Shown here: in pieces, positions 1 to 10,690 of the stretch
How positions within the stretch are numbered: the stretch's first letter is position 1
Layout: the number at the start of each line of letters is the position of its first letter
Assembly: GCA_033032865.1 (NCBI GenBank)
Contig: JAWHQI010000019.1
Location: 8,908,001-8,972,000 of the forward strand
DNA from: Dactylorhiza incarnata
Taxonomy: Eukaryota > Streptophyta > Magnoliopsida > Asparagales > Orchidaceae
Length of the DNA stretch: 64,000 bases
Reading direction: 5' to 3'
Translations under genes and position numbers: made by a program
The notes under the pieces: model-generated
What the model was told of the DNA's origin: nothing
Database searches by the model: none
What the model saw: only the letters and a program-made list of their open reading frames with translations

Positions 1-1227
1 GAAAGAACAAACATCGTCGTAAAGAACGCATGTTGTCGAGAGAATAATATGATCACGACGACGTGATGCAAGAAGGAAGATTGCGACGACATAGTCAGAG
101 ATAGCTTGTCGTTGTAATGATGCAAATATCTTCAAGACAGAATTCAAATCTTGCGGACGCGCTGTCAGCATTTAATGCCGCCACCTGATTGTCTAATCAG
201 CGCGTGCTCTTAAGGAAGGGAGCGTCTGACACTTAAGGCGCTTTTTCAGAAGACCGTTGGGGACCTCGTAGTCTTATAAAAGAGATAAGAGGTTGCCCTA
301 ACACGGAATCAATCAATCGATCGATCAAAATAAAAAGAAGCTTGCTGTGCAAGAAAAAAGAACGATGAAAAGAATCTCGCCGCTCTTCAATAGAACAATA
401 TATTCAACGGAGAAGAAAGAGAACAAGATTCAAGCGTTCTCAAAAGAATCAGTCATCCTCATTGACTGAGAAGTCGCCGATCAACATCAGGCAAAAAGTA
501 GAGATTGAAGAAGAACTGCGCTGTCAAAGATCTGAATCAGAAGAATCTTCTTCAACTCAAGAAGCCGATCTCCATCAGGCTAAGTTGCCAATCACCATCA
601 GACAGAAGAAGCAGTTTTATTTACTGTTATTTCTTGTAAGGCTTGCGGGCCAATTTGTCTAGCTTGAGGGATGGAGAGTTGTGAGGCTTGAGGGCCAGGG
701 CAGTGCACTAGCGGGTGCGATCTGTAGAGCTTGAGGGCTCGGGGGAAGTAGGGGCTTGCCGGCCTAGGCTGTTGGGACTTGCTGGTCCGTGTGGTAGGGC
801 TTGAGGGCTTGAGTGTCAAGCTTGCGGGCTCGGGGGCAGTAGGGGCTTGCGGTCCTAGGCTGTTGGGACTTGCGGGTCCGTGTTGTAGGGCTTGAGGGCC
901 TGAGTGTCGAGCTTGCGGGCGCGGGGGAAGTAGGGGCTTGCGGGCCTAGGCTGTTGGGACTTGCGGGTCCTTGTTTTAAGGCTTGAGGGCCTAAAGTTTT
1001 TGGCGGCGTTTGCCGAGCCTAGCACACTGCTGGGTAGGCGCAGAGGTAGAGAGGACTACTCAAGACACCCGGTCTTGGGGAACCTCTATAGATCGTTGTG
1101 TATTTTTCTGTGGTTTGTTCTTTACTTTACATATCTGCTAATCAAGAACACCTACAAGGGGATAATATAATTTGAAAAACCTATTCACCCCCCTCTAGGT
1201 GATAAAGTAGACACCCAATAAACAACA
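1..1227 (+). repeat. 5' LTR of element A (left end outside window)
   Basis: It aligns base for base, with scattered differences, to 13164-14390, and ends in AACAACA just before the primer site. It includes the TATA box and a run of imperfect direct repeats built on gggcttgagggcc-like words (about 650-990). Its short run of six C near the end (1188-1193) is fifteen C in the 3' copy. Confidence 0.92.
275..280 (+). promoter_or_regulatory. TATA box in 5' LTR of A
   Basis: TATAAA within a TATAAAAGAG context. The same site is kept in the 3' LTR at 13422. The position inside the LTR fits a U3/R boundary, so element transcripts would start about 30 bases downstream. Confidence 0.6.
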
Positions 1228-1229
1228 AG

Positions 1230-1241
1230 TGGTATCAGAGC
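1230..1241 (+). other. Primer binding site of A (tRNA-iMet)
   Basis: TGGTATCAGAGC two bases after the LTR end; this is the usual plant Copia primer site complementary to the 3' end of initiator methionine tRNA. It fixes the plus orientation of element A. Confidence 0.9.
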
Positions 1242-1308
1242 AAGGTTGTTCAAAGAAAAGCTTAACAGCTTGAACAGATCTGCCATTGGGTGTCCAAGTG
1301 TCAAAGCT

Positions 1309-2963
1309 ATGGAGTCAAGAATAGCTATCTGTTCCAGGGAGAACTTTGCCATTTGGAAAGTTAGAGCAAGAATATTCATGGAGGCAATGGATCCAAGAAT
1401 GTTCTTGGTTGTTCAAAAAGGTCCCTCCATGATGATGAAAGAGGAGACCCTTCTTGCCAGCTTGGACAAAGAAGCAAGAAGCATTCTAGCTGGTGCAGTA
1501 GATCTAGCTACACACCAGAAGTTGAGTCGTTGCACAACAACAAAGGATATGTGGGACCTCTTAGAAGTCCTCATGGAAGGATCAGGGGAAGACCTTGAAG
1601 AAGAGACCTCTCATGAAGAGGTATGCATTAGAGCACCACTGACTACTTCAGACAATGAATCAGAAGATGATGAATGCTCTGGAGCAGGAGAAAGGATAAG
1701 AGCACCCATATCTCCTACAGATTGTGACTCTGAGGATGAAGAGGTTCTTGGGTTGATGGCTCTATTAGATGAAGAAAATAATGATGAATCGCATCATGAT
1801 CAGGTATGCACCACTCACCCACCTTTACTACCTGTTTTATTTAAGAAGACAAAGAGTGCATCAGAAAAATTGTTTATCTTCTGAAGATGATGCAGAAGAC
1901 TGCTTATCTTGCAACAATAAGAACCATGCTGATCTAATAGAACAGTTTGGTGATCTCTTGGAGGCTCTGAGAAAGAGCAAAAGGCTTATTAAGGAACAAG
2001 CTAGGGAGCTAGAATCTCTCAGACCTTTTAAGGTTGAATCATATAGGAAACTGGGTATGTCCTACAACAAGTACACCGATCCGAATGAGCTCAACAAAAT
2101 CATAGACAAGCTTTATGATGAAAGAAGCCTAAGGGAAGAACTTATCAAGAAACTTAAGAATGACCTTCTTAAGGAAAGATGCTTGGTGGCTCAATTCTCT
2201 AAGCCCAAAACTGTACTGCCCATCATTGACACCTTCTCCTATGGAAATAGGAGGGGATTGGGTTACAATGAAGGGGCAATAGATGCTGGGAATGGAGAAA
2301 GGGGCAAAACTAAAGCAGAGCCTCATACCACCTTTCAGAAGGTAGTGCTTCCCTCATATAGGTATGATCAAGACAGCGTCCATGGTCACTAGATTAATGG
2401 AAGCACCACTAGTCATGAAAATGCTCTTGACTATGGAAAGAGAAAGGGCATGGGGATGAGTGCATGAAAGGCTCCCCATGAGGAAATTCAAATGGCCCAT
2501 CATGGACCATTTGTTTTTGGTGTCCCAGCCCCCACTCTCAAGGATAAAGGGGCAACATCTTCTCAATCACCCCCAGATAAGAAGCAGACTAGTAGCCCCA
2601 GTATAATCAACTCTCACTTGATCATATCTGATGCCATCAACACCATGTCAGCCACCAAGCTGACATCTGTTGCTGATAAACAGATAAAGTCAAGAAGAAG
2701 CGATGATACTAGAGCAGCTAGTCAGCTCTTGACTAAGAGAGATTGGAAGAATGCTGCTGCCTTCTCTACTGAATATACTTCAAAAAGTACTCAGAAAAGA
2801 AGGTACAACATCCATGAGTGTTGGTGCTGTGGCAAAGTGGGACACTTTTCCATTGACTGTTGGCACAATCCTAGTGTGCCTGGTGCAAAGGTGAGACCTC
2901 CTAGAAGGGCTAAGGAGAGTAGAATAATTCCCTATTATGCTAACAAGAACCTAGGACCCAAGT
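1309..2963 (+). pseudogene. Copia gag of A, broken
   Basis: This is the capsid-type gene that would package element RNA. The likely start is the ATG at 1309, whose product opens MESRIAICSRENFAIWKVRA, a Copia gag N-terminus with the conserved FAIWK-type Trp. An ATG at 1246 in frame lies in the leader and is less likely. Reading moves to another frame near 1800-1880, and two stops interrupt it (TAG near 2390, TGA near 2465). A complete zinc knuckle CWCCGKVGHFSIDC lies at 2818-2859 (Cys-X2-Cys-X4-His-X4-Cys). An acidic stretch and a Lys/Glu-rich coiled-coil-like stretch come between. It is cut at 2963 by element B; the few codons after B (10114 on) read SPWVPKGY, the usual end of SIRE gag. Not functional as it stands. 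Confidence 0.85.
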
Positions 2964-4046
2964 TGTTGGATCGGTCGGCGCCCTTAGAGCGGGGGGGGGG
3001 GGTGAATAAGGGTTTTCAAAAACTTAAGATTATATTTAGAAAACTTTGAAATATTGCAAGATTAATACAATGAGAAATCAAGTAAAACAATAATGAAGAG
3101 ACATGATTTATTAATATCAAATAATGTTTTACAAAACTTGATTTCTATGATGCTGGAAATCGGAGGCGACTAATAAAAATCCTTTTTCGTTTTCTTTACC
3201 GACTCGTATCCTCACGAACCGGTTGGCTTTAGCCGATCTCTCCCCAAATACAGCCTCAAGCCGCTCTAGCCAATCTATCCCCAGAAAGTCCTTGAGCACC
3301 CCCTAAACCTAGCCTCGATCTAGTCGCCAACACGAGGTGAATTTCATCCCTAAGTCCTACCCTAGACCTAGTCGCCAACACGAGGCGATTTCACTACCGT
3401 TTACAAAGAAAGATAAATAAAATAATAAAACTTCCCTTAAGATGAACTTCTGAAGATGGAGGCGAAGATCCGCTGTAGAATCAGCGTTTGTAGAAGCGGA
3501 CTTCGTTTGGATCCGGCGTGACGTAATCCTCCTTCAGAAGTTTGCAGAGCTTCGCTAAGACTTCAAGTTTCGGCCAAGATAGCCTCTGGAGTTGTAGCAC
3601 TACCTCTCTCTCTGATGTCAATCTGAAACGAGAGGTGAGGGGTCCTTTATATAGCCCAAGCGCTACGGCCGGCGCTAGCACGACCGCCGACGCTAGCCCG
3701 GATTAGGAAAGATTTTGCGCGGTAGGATCTCCCATCTGCGGCAACGTTTTGCTCTATGCCTTTTGTGCGCCACACTACCGCCAGCGTTATCCGCTACCGC
3801 CAGGCGTTAGCGCCTTCTATAACAGCTCCCGAAATTGCGCACTTCATCGCTAGCGCCCGGCTCTAGGTGCTACCACCGGCGCTAGTGAGTCTGTTCGAAT
3901 TTTGGCCTCAATTTTGGGGGCAGTCATCATGAGTACCCCTTGAGTAATGTGGACTATGTTAACCTGCACACTTGAACACACAAGATCAAATACACATAGG
4001 ATTTGTTATTCTCAAACTAGGAGATGCGGAAGACCATGTTCCAACA
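2964..4046 (-). repeat. 3' LTR of element B
   Basis: 1083 bp, matching 9006-10108 with a few percent of differences. It holds inverted GC-rich words around GCTAGCGC and GCTACCGCC (3656-3690 and 3775-3895) next to a minus-strand TATA box. A run of twelve G at 2991-3002 is GGGGGAGG in the other copy. Confidence 0.92.
3644..3653 (-). promoter_or_regulatory. TATA box in 3' LTR of B
   Basis: TATATAAAGG on the minus strand, kept in the 5' LTR at 9686-9695. It lies within a few bases of the GC-rich palindromic words. Confidence 0.65.
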
Positions 4047-4060
4047 AACTCCCCCTTTTG
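4047..4060 (-). other. Polypurine tract of B
   Basis: Read on the minus strand it is CAAAAGGGGGAGTTT, directly before the 3' LTR. This is the normal place for plus-strand DNA priming. Confidence 0.8.
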
Positions 4061-4560
4061 ATAATAACAAATCCATTAATGATAAATCAGAGCATTAATG
4101 TATAAGCATGATGAAATCCTACTTATGTGTGTGTGAGAGTTATGACTTAGGATAATTATTGATTTTAGCATTTAGAATTGCTCCCCCTAAATACATGCTC
4201 CCCCTAAGTGAATGCTCCCCTAATATGTAAGCTATCATCTTAATTTGTCATGTTGGGTTTTTGATAGCGGGTTATATTTATCATGTTAGTTCTCCCCCTT
4301 TGTTATTAGCAAAAGTGGGTAGGGAAACAAAGCACTAAAAATGTGTAAATAAAAGAGAAGACATGATCGAGCTTTTTAAGTAAATGATAAGGAGTTTTAG
4401 AATTGTTTTTCATCGAAATAGATCAGAGTTATAAGCATTACAAAATTTTTCATAGAAGGAAATCAGAGTTTTTAGCATAAAAAGTAATGATTTTCCCTTT
4501 ATATAAAAGTTTTAAGCATAAAAATAAGGATTTCCAAATAACCAATCTACCCAGACAATA

Positions 4561-4742
4561 TGTCTACACCCTAGCCCCGTACTAAGTGATGGATGGGCAT
4601 GAGGAGCTGCAAGCATGCCGTAGGTTGGGGTGTTAGTCCCATATGCAAACACTAGACAAAACTCAACCTAGCACTCTTTCCCCCCAGTGCCTCGCAAGGC
4701 CCCACTGGAACCCTCCCCGATTAAGGACAAGACATGACTAAA
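4561..4742 (-). other. Conserved noncoding block shared with element C
   Basis: Its reverse complement matches 43060-43238 of element C closely by eye, in the same orientation relative to each element, while nearby AT-rich sequence does not align. The GC-rich core around GGGGAGGGTTCCAGTGGGG can fold as a hairpin: CCAGT with ACTGG, enclosing GCCT-TGCG-AGGC. No ORF runs through it. Confidence 0.75.
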
Positions 4743-5724
4743 GATAAGTTTATCTAATGTCTACAACTCTACGCCCCCGCTATGGTGAGATATGAAGTCA
4801 CGGATAATAGTTTTTTGAAACACGAAGCTTTTAAATTTAATGGAAGAATCATAATTGAATTTTTTGAAATAAAACTTACGTAGCTATATTGAAATTCATG
4901 AATGTATCAGAGTTTGAGCATTGCGGAAGATTCTGAAAAAGAAACACCATAATACTAAATAAGAGTTTAAGTTAATAAAGGAGATGTTTTTGAGTTTCAA
5001 AACTAACTTTATAAAGATAAGAGTTAAAGCATTTTGGAAGAAAGAAACAACATCTTTTTAGCAATGTTTCACTTGTTAGAAGAGCGTTTAGCATACACGT
5101 TTATATTGAAATAAATCAGAGTTTGTTACTATAAAAATGATATGCGTGTTAGAACAACCAATATAAATTCTCCCAAGCAAGTCTACCACTTGTTTTTAAG
5201 AAAATATTGAGATTTAAGACTTGATATAAGCATGAAAGTGCAAGGTACAAGTTATATGGTGATGATGCGGAAGACTTATAGAAATACATGAAACATCTTA
5301 TTGTAATCAAGAATAATCCATAGAAAGATATATGAGTTTAGTTTCAAAAAGAAGATGTTTATGTAAATCATGTTTCAATGAAAAACTTTTATGGTTGACA
5401 AAAATAACCAAGCATGAAATATTATTATCACAAAGAGATTACTACAATGTTATTTCAATTCACAATTTCAAATCATACCAAACATTATAGAAAACATGCT
5501 AGGTATTCTAGTGCATTTCATAAGTAAAGAGTAATATAGAATTAGCATTAGGATCCAATACTCATGAGAAGAAGTGTTATGGAAGATAATGATGTGTACA
5601 TAAGTGTATTTTTGAGTAGTGTAAACAAATGTTTTAATCAAAAATACAAGAAATATGTAAAGTAATAGCACAATAAAACACAAATAAGATTACTTCCACA
5701 CACTTTAATGCACAATAAAAAGTA

Positions 5725-5798
5725 CAACTACCAAGGTGCTCTGGACACATAATGCTCATTAAGACTTATCAGGGTGCAAAGTAGTGCTTGGGGGATCA
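5725..5798 (-). other. Paired noncoding motif, copy 1 (B)
   Basis: Contains AAGGTGCTCTGGACACATAA and CTTATCAGGGTGCAAAGTAG on the plus strand. It matches 44497-44570 of element C in reverse complement and is a diverged sister of the motif at 5910-5975. Confidence 0.7.
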
Positions 5799-5909
5799 CA
5801 TATTTTATTTTGAATTTTGAGACTAGTGATCCGGTGTACTTAAGAGTAAGTGGTTTTTCTTATTTTTGAAAGAAAGATTTGATTTGCACAAGACACTTTA
5901 CTATTCTTT

Positions 5910-5975
5910 CCAAGGTGCTCAACCTCACAATGCTTATTAAGACTTATCAGGAGGTTCAAGTAGTGCTTGGTGGAG
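5910..5975 (-). other. Paired noncoding motif, copy 2 (B)
   Basis: Contains CCAAGGTGCTCAACCTCACA and GACTTATCAGGAGG. It matches 44331-44395 of element C nearly throughout, in reverse complement. The ends CCAAG and CTTGG could pair, as could CCTC and GAGG inside. Confidence 0.7.
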
Positions 5976-6680
5976 TTATCTTTGTCATTTATTTTATAAT
6001 TTTGTTTTGTACAAAATTCTCCGTATACACTTATTTTGCAAATCAATAGAATTTATGAAAAACATAACCACTTTTCTTAATTTTTTAAGATTGCAAAATA
6101 AGGAGTGTAGGTAAGATACTTGTGCAATTTTAATCCATTGTACTAATACAAAACATACACAAGTATTCTTAGATTAAACACATATGTAGACAATGCCAAA
6201 AAGGGTGAGTGAATAAATATCATTATCAAACATAAAACATTTACTCATACTTAGAGGCATGCTAAGCTTAGTTCTACACAGCCTTTAAAATATAATTGAT
6301 GTACATATTAATAGATATATCAAAGCATGATGAAAACAATGTTCAACGTAGTTTGAAAAGATAAATTGTAACATTGTAGAATTTCTAAATAATAGACTAA
6401 ATCATGCTTGATTATCACAGGAAAGTCCATACAGTATTTTTGATAGTTTTAGTGTTTTATATTTTTGTATTTTGATTTTAGCAAATAAAAGCATATTTTT
6501 GTAATTTTTGCTTTTGTAATTTTTAAATTTGATTTTTGCATAAAGATAAACTTTAAACAAAGGAAACGACACAAGCGAAAAAGAAAAACATATTTTTTTG
6601 AAATTTGGTTTTTGTAGTTTTGTATTTGATTTTTTAAAAATTAAAGAAAAATAGAAGTGCAAAACTAAGTAGAAAATATA

Positions 6681-6770
6681 GATTTATATATTAATAGGGA
6701 TTTTTCGAAATTTAAAAAATACAGAAAATCGAACATGGACGCTAGCGCCTGCGGTAGCACTAGCGCGGGA
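6681..6770 (-). promoter_or_regulatory. Internal motif plus TATA-like box in B
   Basis: Bases 6738-6770 hold GCTAGCGCC, GCGGTAGC and CTAGCGCG, the words that mark the LTR of this element. On the minus strand TATATAAATC follows about 50 bases downstream (6681-6690). Whether it starts transcription is inference. Confidence 0.4.
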
Positions 6771-7432
6771 GACAGTGAACGATTTTTTAGGATTTTGGAA
6801 ATTTTGATTGGTGGTCTTGATTAGGTGTCCCATTAGGAGTTTCTTGCTGAAATTGCAGAATTTAAGGAGATGTTTTTGATGGTTAAACACCAAAAAAATT
6901 GCATTTTTGAATTTGAGTTAATTTGAAAGATCTAGGACACCTAACACAAGTTAAAATAAACGAAATCTTACATCACCAACTAGTACATATAGTAGAGAAT
7001 AAATTTAGGTATTTAATAGAATTTTGTTTGATTTTGTTATCTTTTGGATTTTTGACTAGAATGTTTCATTTAGAATTTGATGTTATGAAGTGGTGATATT
7101 TAGGTAATTTTTTATGTGGTGTACTTTTGAAATCCTATGGTTAAATATTTTACCACCACATAGGAAATTTTGAATTTAATTGTTGATAAATATATATGTA
7201 TAATGAATATATGAATAATAAGTAGGTCATCTAAATAAGATTTTGAATTTTGATTAATTTTTATAGGCTCATTTGGTTCATTAAATTTTTGATCATGTTT
7301 CCTATAGAAGATGACCATAACATGATAAGAAAAACAAAGAAAAATTGAAAGGACATTAAAGCACATCATGAAGTAGAAAAAAATTGTATATTTCCCTTTT
7401 GAAAATATTCTACTTCATGCATTTGGTGATAC

Positions 7433-8956
7433 TTAATGAATGAGATATTTAGGTATCCAAAGAGGACCGGGAGTGACGGTTCCTTTAGGTACCCAAATAC
7501 AACGTGTTTGCTTTTGGGGAGATGAAAATGAATGGCCCATTTTGAGTGGAGGTAATGTTTCATTTTTAATTTTGGGCCTCCATTCAAACTTTGGTTTGGT
7601 GTTATTCTTATATGTGAAATTTTCATTGTGATAATCTTTATTTTTAAAATTATGATTGTAGTGATTATTGAAAGTATTTTTTAAAGGAAATTTGTGAAAT
7701 TTTATGTTTGGAGAAGTTTGATGTTGTATATGATAATAATGATTGTACTTTGGAAGTTCATTTTTAATTTGTTGATGTCTTTTATTTCCATTGTTTGATT
7801 TATTAACCTTTTGAGAAATTATATTCATCTTGCTTTTAGATATATTTTGAAATTGTGGATATATGTTTTGTGAATTTTTCTTTATGATTTCCTTAAGCAA
7901 GTGGATTTTGGCATTTAATTCATCATTCTTAGTTTTTAAATTATGTCTAGCTTTATTATAAGCGATTGTGCTATTTTTAAGAGTTGTAACAATTAATTCA
8001 ATATGTTTTTCATATTTATCCCTATATTCATCAAATGTTTCGTCCATCTCTTTAATTTCTATTTCGTAGTCCTTACACTTAGCATAATCATTCTTTAACG
8101 ATGAATTTTCTACGCATAATTTTTCATTATGTTCTTTTATACACATCAATTCTTTTTCGAGTTCTTTGAATCTTTCCTTAATATTATTACAATCAAAACA
8201 AGGTTTTATATTTTTGAGTAAAAGACAAGATGGTGTAGGCACATCACAATTAGATTCTAAATTAACATTTGTTTTTAATCTCTTATTTTCTAAACGTATA
8301 TTTTTATTAGTAATTTTCAATTTCTTGATCTTACGTTTAGCAGTTTTTAGTATATTGAAACTAGAAATGGAAGTTATCACACTCGAAGAAGATTTTGACT
8401 TTCTTACAACGCTTTTGGTAGAGGCAAAATGTGTGCATGAAGTTCCTTCGTTATCTTTTGGGCCTTCCTCCATCATAGATGAATTTTCATCTTCTTTATC
8501 TTTTGATGTATTGCTCTCTTTTTCCAAGTTAGTTTCCATGATTTCCATGGCTTTGCAACGAGAGAGATCTTCTTGAATAGTAGTGGATGCTTGTATGTTC
8601 TTCTCCTCCTGTATTTGATCTATACCTGCGAGAGGAAAATCATACATTTCTTCAAGAAATTGCCAAACTTTGTATGCACTAGAAAAACAGTATATTAATT
8701 TGAAAATTTCGTTTGATAGAGCACAAAATAAATAATGTTTGGCCTTTGCATTTAGTTGACGTTCTTTTTTATTTAATTCATCCGCAAGTCTTACAATGGC
8801 TAAATTCCATACTTCGTTATCTGAAGTCTTAATAAATTTTTCAATTAAAATTTTCCATCCTTTATAATATCTCCCTTCGAATAAAGGTGGTTTAGGAGAT
8901 TTTTCTTCTTCATAAAAATTTACCCCACTAGTAGAAGCGAGATCATGAGACGCCAT
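7433..8956 (-). CDS. Gag-like protein of element B (507 aa)
   Basis: An intact 507-codon ORF starting at MASHDLASTSGVNFYEEE, 35 bases after the primer site. Residues 20-130 look like a Copia gag N-terminal domain: PPLFEGRYYKGWK, then a Trp-Phe-rich helical stretch through VWQFLEEMYDF. Residues 135-200 are acidic and Ser-rich; about 210-380 is Lys/Glu/Asn-rich with coiled-coil character (KRKIKKLKITNKNIRLENK). The C-terminus ends with WVPKGTVTPGPLWIPK, like the end of SIRE gag. No Cys-X2-Cys zinc knuckle is visible, unlike element A. The likely role is particle assembly for this element. The product of element C is the same protein in decayed form; there, homology begins at its second ATG, which supports the start used here. 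Confidence 0.82.
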   Translation of the reverse strand: MASHDLASTSGVNFYEEEKSPKPPLFEGRYYKGWKILIEKFIKTSDNEVWNLAIVRLADELNKKERQLNAKAKHYLFCALSNEIFKLIYCFSSAYKVWQFLEEMYDFPLAGIDQIQEEKNIQASTTIQEDLSRCKAMEIMETNLEKESNTSKDKEDENSSMMEEGPKDNEGTSCTHFASTKSVVRKSKSSSSVITSISSFNILKTAKRKIKKLKITNKNIRLENKRLKTNVNLESNCDVPTPSCLLLKNIKPCFDCNNIKERFKELEKELMCIKEHNEKLCVENSSLKNDYAKCKDYEIEIKEMDETFDEYRDKYEKHIELIVTTLKNSTIAYNKARHNLKTKNDELNAKIHLLKEIIKKNSQNIYPQFQNISKSKMNIISQKVNKSNNGNKRHQQIKNELPKYNHYYHIQHQTSPNIKFHKFPLKNTFNNHYNHNFKNKDYHNENFTYKNNTKPKFEWRPKIKNETLPPLKMGHSFSSPQKQTRCIWVPKGTVTPGPLWIPKYLIH

Positions 8957-8991
8957 TATTCCCGGTTGTTAAGCCGATTTGGAATAACCTA

Positions 8992-9003
8992 CCTCTGATA
9001 CCA
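8992..9003 (-). other. Primer binding site of B (tRNA-Met type)
   Basis: TGGTATCAGAGG on the minus strand, two bases from the right LTR. It fixes the orientation of the element. Confidence 0.87.
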
Positions 9004-9005
9004 CT

Positions 9006-10108
9006 TGTTGGATCGGTCGGCGCCCTTAGAGGGGGAGGTGAATAAGGGTTTTCAAAAACTTAAGATTATATTTAGAAAACTTTGAAATATTGCAAGATTA
9101 ATACAATGAGAAATCAAGTAAAACAATAATGAAGAGACATGATTTATTAATATCAAATAATGTTTTACAAAACTTGAATTCTATGACGCTGGAAATCGGA
9201 GGCGACTAATAAAAATCCTTTTTCATTTTCTATACCGACTCGTATCCCCACGAACCGGTTGGCTTTAGCCGATCTCTCCCCAGATACGGCCTCAAGCCGC
9301 TCTAGCCAATCTATCCCCAGAAAGGCCTTGAGCACCCCCTAGACCTAGCCTCGATCTAGTCGCCAACACGAGGCGAATTTCAGCCCTAAGTCCTACCCCA
9401 GACCTAGTCGCCAACACGAGGCGATTTCACTACCGTTTACAAAGAAAGATAAATAAAATAATAAAACTTCCCTTAAGATGAACTTCTGAAGATGGAGGCG
9501 AAGATCCGCTGTAGAATCAGCGTTTGTAGAAGCGGACTTCGTTTGGATCCGGCGTGACATAATCCTCCTTCAGAAGTTTGCAGAGCTTCGCTAGGACTTC
9601 AAGTTTCGGCCAAGATAGCCTCTGGAGTTGTAGCACTACCTCTCTCTCTCTCTCTGATGTCAATCTGAAACGAGAGTTGAGGGGTCCTTTATATAGCCCA
9701 AGCGCTACCGCTGGCGCTAGCGCTACCGCCAGCGCTAGCCCGGATTAGGAAAGATTTTGCGCGGCAGGATCTCCCATCCGCGGCAACATTTTGCTCTATG
9801 CCTTTTGTGCGCCACGCTACCGCCAGTGTTATCCGCTACCGCCAGCGTTATCCGCTACCGCCAGGCGTTAGCGCCTTCTATAACAGCTCCCGAAATTGCG
9901 CACTTCATCGCTAGCGCCCGGCTCTAGGTGCTACCGCCGGCGCTAGTGAGCTTGTTCGAATTTTGGCCTCAATTTTGGGGGCAGTCATCATGAGTACCCC
10001 TTGAGTCATGTGGACTATGTTAACCTGCACACTTGAACACACAAGATCAAATACACATAGGATTTATTATTCTCAAACCTAGGAGATGCGGAAGACCATG
10101 TTCCAACA
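9006..10108 (-). repeat. 5' LTR of element B
   Basis: 1103 bp. It carries the same GC-rich words with an extra copy of the CCAGCGTTATCCGCTACCG unit (about 9820-9860), which explains most of the length difference from the 3' copy. Minus-strand TATA box at 9686-9695. Confidence 0.92.
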
Positions 10109-10113
10109 CAAGT

Positions 10114-10418
10114 CACCTTGGGTTCCTAAGGGATATTAAATCTGTCTTGCAGGGTAGTCCATTTAGCCATTAAAAAGCAAACAAGGCTAATGGACAGTAA
10201 GTGCTCCAGGCTCAGCTCTGGACAAAGAAAAGATTACCACATACCAAGGTGCACTAATCTAGTGGGAGCTAGAAGTAAAGATAAGTGGACGTTCCATCGA
10301 GGGGGAGCCATTAGCTCAAGGAGACTTAGAGGCTAAGGTGAAGGTAACCATGGTAATGTTTAAACCCATCTTTATCTAATATTGTAAAAGTAATTTTCAA
10401 AAACCATATCATCGGAAT
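10114..10418 (+). pseudogene. Gag end and possible protease scrap of A
   Basis: Right after the B target duplication the frame reads SPWVPKGY then a stop, the end of gag. Near 10190 one frame reads MDSKCSRLSSGQRK, which resembles the SIRE protease start (Asp-Ser-Gly-Cys-Ser) with Gly changed to Lys; this is tentative. Nothing after it resembles integrase or reverse transcriptase, so pol was deleted between here and the 3' ORF. Confidence 0.45.
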
Positions 10419-10568
10419 GATGATTGGTATCGTCGAAATATCTGTATCACGACGATATCTAATCATCAGCGGTCTCTTAATTAGACCTAAGCACAATGTC
10501 TACACCTAAACTCGAGTTGATTAGACATTTAAATGACACTTCGACTTCCAACTCTGGGAGTATAAATA
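10419..10568 (+). promoter_or_regulatory. Candidate internal promoter before the env-like ORF of A
   Basis: A 49-bp interrupted palindrome (10419-10467) has outer arms GATGATT / AATCATC and inner arms TATCGTCG / CGACGATA. About 95 bases on comes TATAAATA (10561-10568), then a leader of about 120 bases to the ATG at 10691. The ATCGTCGAA word of the palindrome also recurs in the U3 of the A LTR (near 13034 and 13096). Promoter activity is inference. Confidence 0.45.
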
Positions 10569-10690
10569 AGATCAAATGTTTCGAAAATTAAAACATTCTC
10601 TACATTAGCCCTAAAAAGCCATCGTGTTCTCCACGCCCTCTGAGAGTGAACGAGTAGATCGTGCTGAAACCATCCTGGAACACGTAAGAA

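Larger units (their letters stand above)
4061..7432 (-). other. Noncoding internal region of B
   Basis: AT-rich, with no credible coding sequence. It holds three things shared with element C: a block of about 180 bp (4561-4742), a pair of about 65-bp motifs (5725-5798, 5910-5975), and a palindromic GC-rich motif near a TATA-like box (6681-6770). The rest shows little by eye beyond AT-rich drift. It occupies the place where pol would be in a complete element. Confidence 0.75.
2964..10108 (-). mobile_element. Element B: gag-only Copia-type LTR element nested in A
   Basis: LTRs at 2964-4046 and 9006-10108 both start TGTTGGATCGG and end TTCCAACA on the plus strand. The target duplication CAAGT is exact (2959-2963 and 10109-10113). 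Primer site and purine tract show that the element reads on the minus strand. The only long ORF is a gag (7433-8956); about 3.4 kb from there to the 3' LTR is AT-rich and has no pol. It is a sister of element C: LTR ends, leader, gag and noncoding blocks all match. It must depend on an autonomous partner, most simply a SIRE-like Copia, because LTR ends and the WVPK gag end are of that type. Confidence 0.92.
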
